Source: Jimgerdemannia flammicorona (Eukaryota; Mucoromycota; Endogonomycetes; Endogonales; Endogonaceae). Taken from it: a stretch of 12,406 nt of DNA. A program made the position numbers and the translations under genes. The notes under the pieces were generated by a model that had not been told where the DNA came from, searched no databases, and saw only the letters and a program-made list of their open reading frames with translations. The stretch lies in NCBI GenBank assembly GCA_003990745.1, contig RBNI01005562.1, forward strand, positions 1 to 12,406. The letters run 5' to 3'. Below are positions 1-8,030 of this stretch, piece after piece; the stretch's first letter is position 1; each line of letters opens with the position of its first letter.

Positions 1-577
1 AAAAAAAAAAATTACAAGTATTAAAGATAGCCAAATATCTTATATTTTATCAGAAGTTATAACTCCAGGTAACACACATAACTGGTACAATACAGCTCTG
101 TAATTATGTGGGAAGATGCCTGATGCACATATATTCTGATGGCAAGTTATAATATATTGAAATGTGCTTCTAGTATACTGGTTTATATAATAACCATCTG
201 CAGTTAATTGTCAGATTGTCATTCCGCTGTTAATTATCAATCTGCAGTTAATTATGGAGCCAAACAGAGGTGATACTATGTTGGCATACTCTGGGCCCAC
301 ACTTGTTCACGAAAGGAACCTTAGAAGAGGCTCTCGGCGGATATTAATCCCTCCGGTTTCCGCCGATATCCAGGAGATACCTTCGCCGAAATTCCTGACC
401 TTTTAGCCGATCCACCGACATCTCTCCGCTGAGATCTCTCCCACTACGGAGAGAAGCAACCGTGGGCTTGTGCAAAGGATCAACATTTTTGCCATTTTTA
501 AATCATCCACAGCTCAGAAAAATTATCTAAATTAGCGAGCCAACTTGAAAACTCTTGGCGCATATTGACTTTGGCAC
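1..577. other. AT-rich intergenic stretch, no gene seen
   Basis: No convincing coding region on either strand. It starts in an A run. It contains a short repeated phrase around 198-255 (CTGCAGTTAATT occurs twice, with a CTGTTAATT variant between). Around 334-366 there is a GC-richer patch with an inverted repeat. It is not similar to the duplicated unit that begins at about 578. Confidence 0.5.
334..366. repeat. 8-bp perfect inverted repeat (hairpin potential)
   Basis: TCGGCGGA at 334-341 is the exact reverse complement of TCCGCCGA at 359-366, with a 17-nt loop between. It lies in a GC-richer island inside AT-rich DNA. It could be a dyad binding site or chance. No adjacent gene is recognised. 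Confidence 0.4.
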
Positions 578-740
578 TTTATAGTGCCCAATACCGCAAC
601 ACTATATAGCGGTATTCTTGGAAGACGAGCGAGCATTTACAAATAGCTGTTTGGGACCCTATAGACCCTACTACAACGAGATTCCCCTCGAGAGCACATT
701 CCCACATATTTGAATCAGGGTCTGATTCGAATGTGTGTGC

Positions 741-743
<3 letters not shown>

Positions 744-784
<41 letters not shown>
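744..784. repeat. Poly-T tract (41 T) in copy A
   Basis: An uninterrupted run of T that starts right after GTGTGCTGA. Copy B carries a 20-T tract at the homologous place (2700-2719), so the tract predates the duplication and its length is unstable. Confidence 0.95.
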
Positions 785-786
<2 letters not shown>

Positions 787-870
787 CAGACCAGTGTTCG
801 AAGAAATTAGATAGGTCATTAAATAGGACTTTTAATGTACAATGTGCGGTTGACATACATTAGTGAATGC

Positions 871-907
<37 letters not shown>
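871..907. repeat. AAT trinucleotide microsatellite
   Basis: About twelve uninterrupted AAT units. They lie in the part of copy A that copy B lacks. Confidence 0.95.
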
Positions 908-1816
908 TACTGTACTTTGCCATGCGGGAAGCCTCCGAACATACGCATAGTTTATCAGATAGGCTTTTCTAAACCATTCAATAATTAATAAAACGGAAAA
1001 CGGCCCAAAACAACGTTTCAGCACGCTGTTGGGGAAACTTCGATCTTCCTATGGGTTCAATCACTGTTGCATTTGTCACGATATGGACCTCGCTACAAAC
1101 TGTCGACAAAGACGTCGGCATTATCTTGAACAAAATCGATTACTGCCTCAAATGATCATCGAAATGCTTTGTGGTCGCCTCCGCCCATAACTATTTCTAT
1201 CGAGGTTGGCGAACTTCGGTTTGATACTGGCACCAACTCGCACCAAGTGATGGTGTTCTAGAAACTTGATAAACAGAATTCCTAAACATTGGAAATACTC
1301 TACCGCGGACATAACCCTTTTCATTGAATATAACTGTTAGGTATTCTGGTCATGCATCACCACAAACATTGAAACAAATTTGGAATGAGAATGCAAGAGT
1401 TCCCCAAACACAAAAAGGTCATATCAATGAATTTATGCATTCGCCTGTATTTACATGTTATTGTCATCATCCTGTGAACTTCTTTGTATCCACGAAATAG
1501 CAAAGCTTGTTTATGGTATTATAAACAGATAACGGCGAGTTACGGACGAAATGACCGGCACCTTGTTTATTGCCAATTTTGAGATAGCAAAGCAGCTCCA
1601 ACGCAACGGTTTGGAAAGACTCCAGCAGGGGGGAAATAGGACAATAGAATAGTTTGCAGAAGTGTCCAGTTGGCAGCAGCGATATTCTATGGCAATGGGC
1701 TAATCAAATATGGGCAGCGGCAACAGAAGTCACGGCCTTCCGAAATGGTACCCCTGCTGGCGAAATCAAAGTCGTTCTTGAAATGGGACTAACAGATTAT
1801 GGTAGCGGACCCAAAA

Positions 1817-1891
1817 CTTGCTACGGAACCTCTTGGCGACGACATATCATTGGAAAAGTCCTGAACCCCGAAACTTGCTATGGGACTCTTG
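1817..1891 (+). promoter_or_regulatory. Paired CTTGCTACGG motifs upstream of the copy A gene
   Basis: Two direct repeats begin at 1817 (CTTGCTACGGAACCTCTTGG) and at 1874 (CTTGCTATGGGACTCTTG), 57 bp apart start to start. The second ends about 124 bp before the ATG at 2015. The same pair with the same 57-bp spacing exists in copy B. An upstream activating element for the small gene is the simplest reading, but no factor is recognised. Confidence 0.4.
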
Positions 1892-2218
1892 ACATTGGAA
1901 TCAAAGAGAAATTATACGACATTGCACACTATCCTTGATATCCTTGACACGATATCCTTGACTTTCGAAAACCTTCCCCTAACACACACAAGTATTAACG
2001 TGCCGACGCATACCATGGCGATTGCAAACGACTGGAACATCATGCATTCCCTTTCACAAACCGTCGGTGGCTTCCTCGGACATCTCTTTGCAATGAAAAA
2101 TTGCTCGGTTTGCAACAATTCCTTTGACGACGTCTCCCAGGGGGGTAAACCATCGCTGTACCAGGAGCACATCGATCACTCTATCAGCCTAGCCACTTTC
2201 ATATTCATGTATACAATC

Positions 2219-2243
2219 TTTTTTTTTTTTTTTTTTTTTTTTT
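2219..2243. repeat. Poly-T tract (25 T) in the copy A 3' region
   Basis: A run of 25 T at the place where copy B has only CCTTTTCTCG. The expansion therefore happened in copy A after the duplication. It creates the poly-phenylalanine part of the extended reading frame. Confidence 0.95.
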
Positions 2244-2260
2244 GCACAATGAATGCCCAC

Positions 2261-2266
2261 AATAAA
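2261..2266 (+). terminator. Polyadenylation signal AATAAA, copy A
   Basis: AATAAA within CCCACAATAAATATCATATGC. The copy B equivalent is at 4209-4214, so the signal is conserved. Here the extended reading frame runs past it, so a polyadenylated transcript could end before the stop codon. Confidence 0.5.
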
Positions 2267-2353
2267 TATCATATGCATTTTACCACGTTCCGTGTGGTAT
2301 TTGCATAAATAAGTTGGAAAATAATACCCGCGTGCATGTATATGATGCCTCTC

Positions 2354-2546
2354 ACCAACTCATTTCAAAGGCCACGTATAAAATGTCAGCCTTGTATGTT
2401 GTCATGATCAATAATATAGGCATCTGAGTGATGTTCATCTTCCAGTTTTCCAGTGCGGACACGTATCCTTGGTTCGTTTCTTTGCGGAGAAGTGATGAAT
2501 GATCACGTGATTCGCACAGAAAAGGTATATACCACCCTCAGCGTGT
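2354..2546. other. Spacer between the duplicated copies
   Basis: About 193 bp of sequence that appears only once, between the right edge of copy A and the left edge of copy B. No coding potential or known motif was seen. Confidence 0.5.
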
Positions 2547-2699
2547 TTTATAGTGCCCGATACCGCAACACTATATAGCGAGTGTTCTTGGAAGAAAGCA
2601 CTTACAAATAGCTGTCGGGGCCCTATATGCCCTACTACAACGAGATTCCCCTCGACCGAGAACACACTCCCACATATTTGAATCAGAGTATGGTGCTGA

Positions 2700-2719
2700 T
2701 TTTTTTTTTTTTTTTTTTT
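2700..2719. repeat. Poly-T tract (20 T) in copy B
   Basis: The homologue of the 41-T tract at 744-784, at the same position in the repeat unit. Confidence 0.95.
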
Positions 2720-3512
2720 CGCCAGACCAGTTTTCTGAACCATTCAGCATACTACTGGGGAAACTTCGATCTTCCTATGATTCGATCACTGCTGCGTTTA
2801 TCACGATATAGACCCCGCTACGAACTGTCGACAGACGCCGGCATTATCTTGAACAAAATCGATTAATGCCTCAAATGGTCGCCTTCCAAGCGTTGCGGTC
2901 GCCTCCGCTCATGACTATTTCGATCGAGGCCGGCGAACCTCGGTTTGATACTGGTGTTCTAGAAACTTGATAAACAGAATGCCCTAAATTGGAAATGCAC
3001 ATAACTGTTAGACATTCATCACAAACATACCGCAAACATTGAATCAAAGATGGAATGAGAACGCAAGAGTTCCTCGAACACAAAAAGGTCATTCTCACGA
3101 GAATCAACGAATTTATGCATCGTCTGCATTACATGTTATTGTTATCATCATGTGAACTTCTCTGTATCCACGAAACAGCAAAGCTCATTTGAGCGGTAAA
3201 ACGAAGATCCAGTATTAATGATGTAAAGGATGTTTATGGTATGATTTTCAAGTTGCATTATAAACAGATAACGGCGAGTTACGGACGAAAAGACCGGCAC
3301 CTTGTTTATTGCCAGTTTTGAGATACCGTAAGGAGCGTCCGTACTGCGGAATTAAATAAAATAATAATAATAAATAAGAAAAGCAGCTCCAAAGCAACGG
3401 TTTGGAAAGGCTCCAGCAGGGGGGGATTAGGACAATGGAATGGTTTGCAGAAGAGTTCATTATAGTGATTAACTTATTCCAGTTGGAAGCAGCGAAAATT
3501 CTAGCGTTCTGA

Positions 3513-3576
3513 AATGGCGAATCGAATGGGGCAATGTCGAAACGAATTGGGCAATGTCGAATCGAATAGGGAAATG
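3513..3576. repeat. 20-bp minisatellite, about three units
   Basis: Three adjacent units of the form AATGTCGAATCGAATRGGGC begin near 3513, 3532 and 3552, followed by a partial unit AAATGG. Copy A has only a degenerate one- to two-unit equivalent (around 1688-1720), so the array expanded in copy B or shrank in copy A. Confidence 0.75.
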
Positions 3577-3683
3577 GCAACGTAAACAGAAGTCACAGCC
3601 TTCCGAAATGGCACCCCTGCTGGCGAAATTAAATCATAGTGTTCTTGAAATGGGACAAACAGATTATGGCAGCGGACCCAAAC

Positions 3684-3758
3684 CTTGCTACGGGACCTCT
3701 TGGCGACAACATGTCATTGGAGAATTCCTGAACTCCGAACCTTGCTACGGGACTCTTG
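3684..3758 (+). promoter_or_regulatory. Paired CTTGCTACGG motifs upstream of the copy B gene
   Basis: CTTGCTACGGGACCTCTTGG begins at 3684 and CTTGCTACGGGACTCTTG at 3741, again 57 bp apart. The pair ends about 129 bp before the ATG at 3887. The two motifs are closer to each other here than in copy A. The region can be read as protein in one frame, but between the copies most changes in that frame alter amino acids, so a DNA element is the better reading. Confidence 0.45.
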
Positions 3759-3784
3759 ACATTGGAATCAAAGAGAAATTCTGA

Positions 3785-3793
3785 TATATATAT
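3785..3793 (+). promoter_or_regulatory. TATA-like element of the copy B small gene
   Basis: TATATATAT about 95 bp before the ATG and downstream of the paired motifs. Copy A has only ATTATACG at this point, so its core promoter may be weaker. Confidence 0.35.
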
Positions 3794-3886
3794 GACATTG
3801 CACACTATCCTTGACACGATATCCTTGACTTTCGAAAGCCTTCCCCTAACACACACACAAGTCTTAACGTTCCAACGCATACAACC

Positions 3887-4093
3887 ATGGCGATTGCAAA
3901 CGACTGGAACATCATGCATTCCATTCAACAAACCTTTGGTGGCTTCCTCGGACATCTCTTTACAATGAAGGCTTGCCCGCAAGGTTGCGGTCATTCTTTT
4001 GACGACACCCTCAAGGCAGGTCAGACCATATCGGACTACGCCAAGCATATGGAGGAATGCAAAGGCAAAGGCCAGTCAGGTAGTGCATACTGA
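3887..4093 (+). CDS. Small C2HC zinc-finger-like protein, intact copy B (68 aa)
   Basis: A single-exon reading of 68 residues. ATG 3887 was chosen because the same start, in the context ACCATGG, is conserved in copy A, and upstream frames diverge between the copies. Residues 1-29 form a tryptophan- and glycine-containing N-terminal half nearly identical to copy A. Residues 30-58 hold Cys30-x3-Cys34-x19-His54-x3-Cys58, which fits one small zinc-binding knuckle of C2HC type. A short polar tail follows, GKGQSGSAY. No signal peptide or membrane segment is visible. An AATAAA lies about 115 bp after the stop. I do not recognise the family. A nucleic-acid- or ubiquitin-binding finger is possible but not shown. 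The duplication of the start codon and zinc ligands is the main evidence that it is a gene. Confidence 0.55.
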   Translation: MAIANDWNIMHSIQQTFGGFLGHLFTMKACPQGCGHSFDDTLKAGQTISDYAKHMEECKGKGQSGSAY

Positions 4094-4208
4094 GAACAGT
4101 GCACCACTCAGTGTAAAGGACAATATGTGATATGGTAGCTTGGGACTATTAGCCTAGCCACTTTCATATTCATGTATATAATCCTTTTCTCGTACTATGA
4201 ATGCTCAC

Positions 4209-4214
4209 AATAAA
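4209..4214 (+). terminator. Polyadenylation signal AATAAA, copy B
   Basis: AATAAA about 115 bp after the stop of the 68-residue gene, conserved in copy A at 2261-2266. Confidence 0.5.
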
Positions 4215-4887
4215 TGTTATATGCATTTACCACGTTCTGTGTGGTATGTGCATAAATAAGTTGGAAAATAATACCCGCGTGACGCCTCTCATCTAAAAAT
4301 TAATGAAATTGAAGTGGTAAACGTATTGTTGATTTGTCGTTCGCTGGTTCAGAGCACAGAGAGCTGTTTTTAGGAGACCAGATGACGTGGAGTTCTTTGG
4401 ATTGAAATACCTTGGACTCTCATAGATCTTCGGCGAGCGGCGGTGACACCCAGCAGGCTCTCACCGAAAATTGACTCCCAAGCTATGACTTATAACGACC
4501 TGCGTCCGATATCGACCTTCACGTCGTCTATCCCCTTCGAACTAGAGTTTGTCCAGAAGGCTCTCCTTCCCTGTTCTTCAGGAATGTATTTTCCACCCCA
4601 GCAATTCCCGTCCGCCCAACAACAACACCAACGTCGGCTGTTCTGGCATAATATATATATATATATGTTTTTTTTTTTTAAAGAAAAACCCCCTCTCATT
4701 ACATTTGGCGTTCTCAGCAGGTGCGAATCTCGTAGCACTGGTTGCCAGATATATATATACACCTACATAGAGGCGCAGCATCAGCACCGTGCTTTTGACA
4801 AAATCATGGGCGCCCGTGGTTTCGTGTGCGTGGGCGGAGGAGGGATCCGGCTGGTTCGCGTTTCACGTAACAGATTTTTATTTTAGG

Positions 4888-4905
4888 AAAAAAAAAAAAA
4901 AAAAA
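4888..4905. repeat. Poly-A tract (18 A)
   Basis: An uninterrupted A run after GTAACAGATTTTTATTTTAGG. It may be a plain homopolymer or an old insertion tail. No target-site duplication was identified. Confidence 0.9.
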
Positions 4906-5163
4906 TAGTACATACTCAGGTTTCTTGTTGTGACCACAATATTGTAGAAGCAACTGATCTTTATACAGTATCGTGGAAGCAACCATCTCAAGGGTCTATT
5001 ATATTCACTGTTCATGACAGCGTTCTTGTTTCTATTTTATATGTTCATCCACCTCCATACTCGCAGCCTGTTGCTGAGATATGACTGTGCTTCGAACCAT
5101 CGCCTCGAGGATTGACATCTCCTTGGTTTTACAATTCCTCATATTCAGTAGCAATCCACGCGG

Positions 5164-5448
5164 TTGGCAAGGTCTATCAGCCAGACGCGGAAATCAGCAT
5201 TTGGCGTCATCGCGATTAGGCACACGTGTATGAATCTCCACAGCACACTTTCTTTGGGGCCACCTTTTGAACCGCCTGGTATGCACTCTCCTTGGGAAAA
5301 ATTCGCATGCCACGAAGAGGTGGGATCTAGCAGAGTACGACGCCCAGATCACCAGTCTTAAGGCCAGTTCGAAAAGCTGAGGAACGCGTCTGAAGCTTTC
5401 ACGGTCCTGGGTTAACCCTACATACCACAGGCCATTCTTGTGCAACAT
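5164..5448 (-). pseudogene. Possible coding relic, unrecognised
   Basis: Two overlapping minus-strand frames have protein-like composition. One starts at an ATG at 5448 (MLHKNGLWYVGLTQDRESF) and runs for 84 residues. The other is open through the lower part and ends in FRVWLIDLANRVDCY before a stop near 5155. A single frameshift or a short unseen intron could join them. There is no recognisable domain, and chance open frames are a real alternative. It is recorded because the rest of the interval looks clearly non-coding. Confidence 0.15.
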
Positions 5449-5699
5449 TGTAATTTTGAAATTGAGGCGATTCTGTTTGGATGCTCATAATTTATGTTTG
5501 GTTTGAACATAGCATGATGGTAACCAACCAATACAGCAGCAATGCAAATGAAAACGAAAGGCTGGGACCGGAATCACGACATGATTAACGAAGTAAATGT
5601 ATTTACGTATATTTACAATCCGAACAAAAGACCTATCACAAACACGCTCATGCTTCATAGACACCCGGGCCCACGCTCTCGTCTACCCACCCGCAATTA

Positions 5700-6624
5700 T
5701 TACAAAAAGTCGTACAGGTACCGATCGATCTCAAACCGCACGCCACGAGCCACCTGCCGGATAAACTCATGGCCGACATTACACTTGCACTTGACGCTAT
5801 CGAGCCGATCGGCGGTGGTTGTACGGGTAAGGAGCCGGAGGGTGACGAGGGAGGAAATCTGTAGGAACCGGGGGGGGATATAATGTTGGATTCAGTGCGT
5901 CTTGATCAACCAATTGATGATATGTTGTGATTACTTGCTTACCTGCATGTGGATGTCGACGGTGTTATCAATCGGCTCGTCGATAATGCTGTAAAAGATG
6001 GCGAGCATTCTTTCGACCGGAAAGGCCTTTGGGCCTAGCAGTTGTTGCCGCATCTAGAGCAAGAGCCAGAAATGCCGAAATCGGAGATAATCAAAATTTA
6101 GTCATGTCTTCCTCCAAAGCCGTCAATAAGCAATAATATAGCATGCTCCTCTTCCTAACCCAAGGACAACCCACCTTTCCGCCCGTTTTATCCACGCCGC
6201 CCTTCCTCGCCCCCCCGCCCTTTCGCTTCTTCGTGTTCTCCTCGCCCACTTTGGCGAAGTATCGCAAATCCAGCCGAGGCGGGTTATACGACGCCAGGAA
6301 GGCGGCGATGAGCAGGAATTTGGTGTAGTACGGGAGATTGAAGTCTGCTGCTCGGGTTCGGGTAAGTGCGACAATGAGTGCCTAGAAACTCGGCGAGCAA
6401 AAGGAGGCGAGATTCGATATCAAGAACGATAAGGAAGAATAAATGCAAACCTCTCGCGGTCGTGACGGTACTCGCTTCCACCGCGGAAGACGATGAGGAT
6501 GCGGGAGGCCTCTTGGTCCACTCGGCGCTCGAGATCTCGCGAAGGTAGAGCTTGTCGGTGGCCTCCACAAAGTAGGGTTGCGCGAGTCTGAAGAGCTTGG
6601 TATTTTCAGAGCGTTGAGCTAGTG

Positions 6625-6657
<33 letters not shown>

Positions 6658-7961
6658 ACACACACCGTTGAATTTCACGTACAAGATCATCAAACATCTC
6701 ACGAAAAATAAATTTCCTATCCCACCCCGTACCACTCACCTATGCCGTCCAGCACGGGTTGCAAGTATCTCGGAAATAACAAGCTAACAAGGTGGCGCAG
6801 CTCGTTGAGGTCCTTGCAGTTGCGGTGGAAGATATCGTAAATGATCTCGACAAAACCGATGAAAAAGGGGAGATTTTCGGTCGGCGGGCAGTCCTTGGCG
6901 AGGATGGCCATGATGTCGTATGCTGGTGGAAGGAAGAATGGTTAAGGATAGAATCGGTTGAAGTGTGCGGCCACTCCATTCGGAAAACACCGTGCTTTCT
7001 CTATTCTGTATTCCTCACAATTTTTTGGCGCCCAACTCTGCCGAAAACAAGCACCATCATTATCTAGCCAATCCATATAGAAATCGTGAAAAAGGATATT
7101 CTTTGAGTACTCCGAAAACCGCACCAATAAGGGCTCGAATGCGCCCGTCTTGGCACGAAACTTGTCCCATACGATTGTGCTGACCAGGATAACGCAGACG
7201 TTCTTGCCCGTCTTAAGGCGGATGCCAATGGAGAAATTAATAATGACGGGGGAAGCTACGTGCATAAATGGTAGAGGGAGAATGAGGTACCAGTTCGCGG
7301 AGACGAAGGAGGACGGGGATAAGAGTGGGCGACATGTCGCGGAGGCGTTCGGCGCGGTCGAGAATCTGTGGTGTGTCCCGCGGTTGATTGGAGATTGGAC
7401 GTAATAATTGGAGAGAATCGAATAAATACAAGGTTTTAAGGTTGGGACAAACGTGCACTTGCATGCCACAGCGAACAATCATGGTGCCCACCTACATACC
7501 AGATATCTCGTCTCATTCGCACCCTCGCCCATCTCGCACACCTCTCCTAACTTGACTACAAAATCCGCCAACGAATCACACTTGGCGAACCCACGGTATC
7601 CATTCGCGTGACTCGGGACGGTGCCTGTGAGCTGGTTGAGAGTGTGCTCGAAGACGAGGCGCGGGGTGTGACACTCGACGCAGTTGATGAAGGCAAACCG
7701 ATGCGGCAGGAGAGCGGCCGTAAACAGCGACCGCAAGACCGAGGTCTTGCCAGAGGATGTGTGGCCGTAGACGAAGAGGGCGGGGACCGTCGGATCCGTG
7801 GGCTAAGGTGGGAGAAGAGTCGGGTTAAAACCACGGAATGAATGGAGGAGAACTGGGGATGACGGGCGCACCTTCCCCATGAGATTTAGCAGAGTTTGTA
7901 TCTGCTGGGAACGGCCAGGGTATTCCTGTTCGAGGATGAGCTGCAATGTCGGTTCCTCCAT
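5700..7961 (-). CDS. ORC5: Origin recognition complex subunit 5 (nine exons)
   Basis: ORC5 is an AAA+ subunit of the complex that marks replication origins and helps load the MCM helicase in the nucleus. Exons in reading order: 7872-7961, 7500-7802, 7291-7365, 7100-7211, 6740-6925, 6451-6618, 6175-6344, 5943-6053, 5700-5858. These give 457 residues; human ORC5 has 435. Visible landmarks are Walker [10 protein letters not shown] at residues 43-51, Walker B RYLILDRAE at about 129-137, IVWDKFR at 169-175, DLNELRHL near 230, [26 protein letters not shown] at 315-333, [17 protein letters not shown] at about 374-390 and the family ending RYLYDFL. All junctions keep frame. Seven introns are GT-AG and intron 4 is AT-AC. 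The start at 7961 sits in a perfect ACCATGG context; an in-frame ATG at 7988 is the alternative. The donor of exon 6 is the least certain point. A lysine-glycine-rich linker ends exon 7. The divergent neighbour is Pmp3. Confidence 0.95.
6625..6658. repeat. T13-A21 self-complementary tract inside an ORC5 intron
   Basis: Thirteen T (6625-6637) are followed directly by twenty-one A (6638-6658), within the intron at 6619-6739. In the ORC5 transcript this is a U run followed by an A run. It ends five bases before the CTAG acceptor and could fold into a long U-A hairpin at the 3' splice site. Confidence 0.9.
6926..7099 (-). other. U12-type AT-AC intron (ORC5 intron 4)
   Basis: On the minus strand the sequence after AAAGA is ATATCCTTTTT, an exact match to the minor-spliceosome 5' splice-site consensus ATATCCTT. 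Near the 3' end is TCCTTAAC (CCTTAAC at plus-strand 6941-6947), the U12 branch-site consensus, followed 15-16 nt later by the terminal AC at 6926-6927. A following CAG (6923-6925) gives an alternative AG end that keeps the frame. Removal joins FSEYSK to [13 protein letters not shown], matching the family's FPDYS...ILSHDHPP order with almost no length change. GT donors exist at 7054 and 7018 and also keep frame, but would insert 14-27 residues not expected in ORC5. Confidence 0.75.
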
Positions 7962-7995
7962 GGTTTGTATGGTGTGTGGTGCGTGCATCAGTCAG

Positions 7996-8001
7996 ACGCG
8001 T
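7996..8001. promoter_or_regulatory. MluI cell-cycle box (MCB), ACGCGT
   Basis: A palindromic ACGCGT 35 bp upstream of the ORC5 start. It is the MBF binding core known from yeast DNA replication genes. A nearby GGCGCGATTTTT on the minus strand (8008-8019) resembles an E2F-type site with mismatches. Confidence 0.5.
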
Positions 8002-8022
8002 TTTGCAAAAATCGCGCCATGA

Positions 8023-8030
8023 TGACGTCA
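8023..8030. promoter_or_regulatory. CRE palindrome TGACGTCA
   Basis: A perfect 8-bp CRE midway in the divergent promoter, with a TGACGT half site 28 bp away at 8051-8056. It is the target type of bZIP ATF/CREB factors. Confidence 0.55.

Larger units (their letters stand above)
2015..2308 (+). pseudogene. Small zinc-finger-like gene, copy A, 3' end lost (97 aa reading)
   Basis: The reading starts at ATG 2015 in an ACCATGG context, homologous to the start of the copy B gene. The first twelve codons are identical to copy B. A Cys-x2-Cys at residues 30 and 33, a shared SFDD stretch and a His-x2-His at about 52 and 55 could still bind one zinc ion. After that, roughly 90 bp present in copy B are missing. 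The frame then enters sequence homologous to the copy B 3' UTR and reads through a 25-T tract as poly-phenylalanine, ending at 2308, beyond the AATAAA. The frame is also open upstream to an ATG at 1880, but that part is not conserved in copy B. It is probably a truncated pseudogene or a gene with a changed C-terminus. The function is unknown. Confidence 0.5.
578..2353 (+). repeat. Segmental direct duplication, copy A
   Basis: This copy matches 2547-4291 block by block in the same order. Shared blocks include the left edge reading TTTATAGTGCCC, a poly-T tract after GTGCTGA, a block around 1035-1250, the paired CTTGCTACGG motifs, a small ORF starting ATGGCGATTGC, an AATAAA and the right edge CCTCTCA. 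Copy A holds an extra ~170-bp segment after the poly-T that includes an AAT microsatellite. It lacks about 90 bp at the 3' end of the small gene. No terminal inverted repeats or transposase are visible, so this looks like a diverged tandem gene duplication rather than a transposon. The edges were set by eye. Confidence 0.85.
2547..4291 (+). repeat. Segmental direct duplication, copy B
   Basis: The homologue of 578-2353. Conserved blocks run through non-coding DNA at both ends of the unit and are estimated by eye at well above 80 percent identity. Compared with copy A it has a shorter poly-T, no AAT microsatellite, a short AAT-rich patch near 3358, a 20-bp minisatellite at 3513-3576 and an intact small gene with full 3' UTR. 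Confidence 0.85.
4292..5699. other. Intergenic stretch, no convincing gene
   Basis: It contains an AT dinucleotide run (about 4649-4666), a T run (about 4669-4679), a second AT run near 4750-4760 and an A18 tract at 4888-4905. Reading frames around 4443-4886 cross these simple repeats and look spurious. A minus-strand stretch at 5164-5448 has protein-like composition but no recognisable family (listed separately). The last part is the 3' flank of ORC5. Confidence 0.5.

Noticed and set aside
1654..1938. 94-residue frame upstream of the copy A small gene, with a counterpart at 3554-3784
   Set aside because: The frame is partly shared, but most differences between copies change amino acids and the ends differ. 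A conserved regulatory region explains it better.
578..4291. Transposable element or SINE with poly-T/poly-A tail
   Set aside because: No terminal inverted repeats, transposase, reverse transcriptase, RNA polymerase III boxes or target-site duplications were found around the two copies.
4443..4886. 147-residue plus-strand frame
   Set aside because: It crosses AT dinucleotide and T homopolymer tracts, has no recognisable domain, and its composition follows the repeats.
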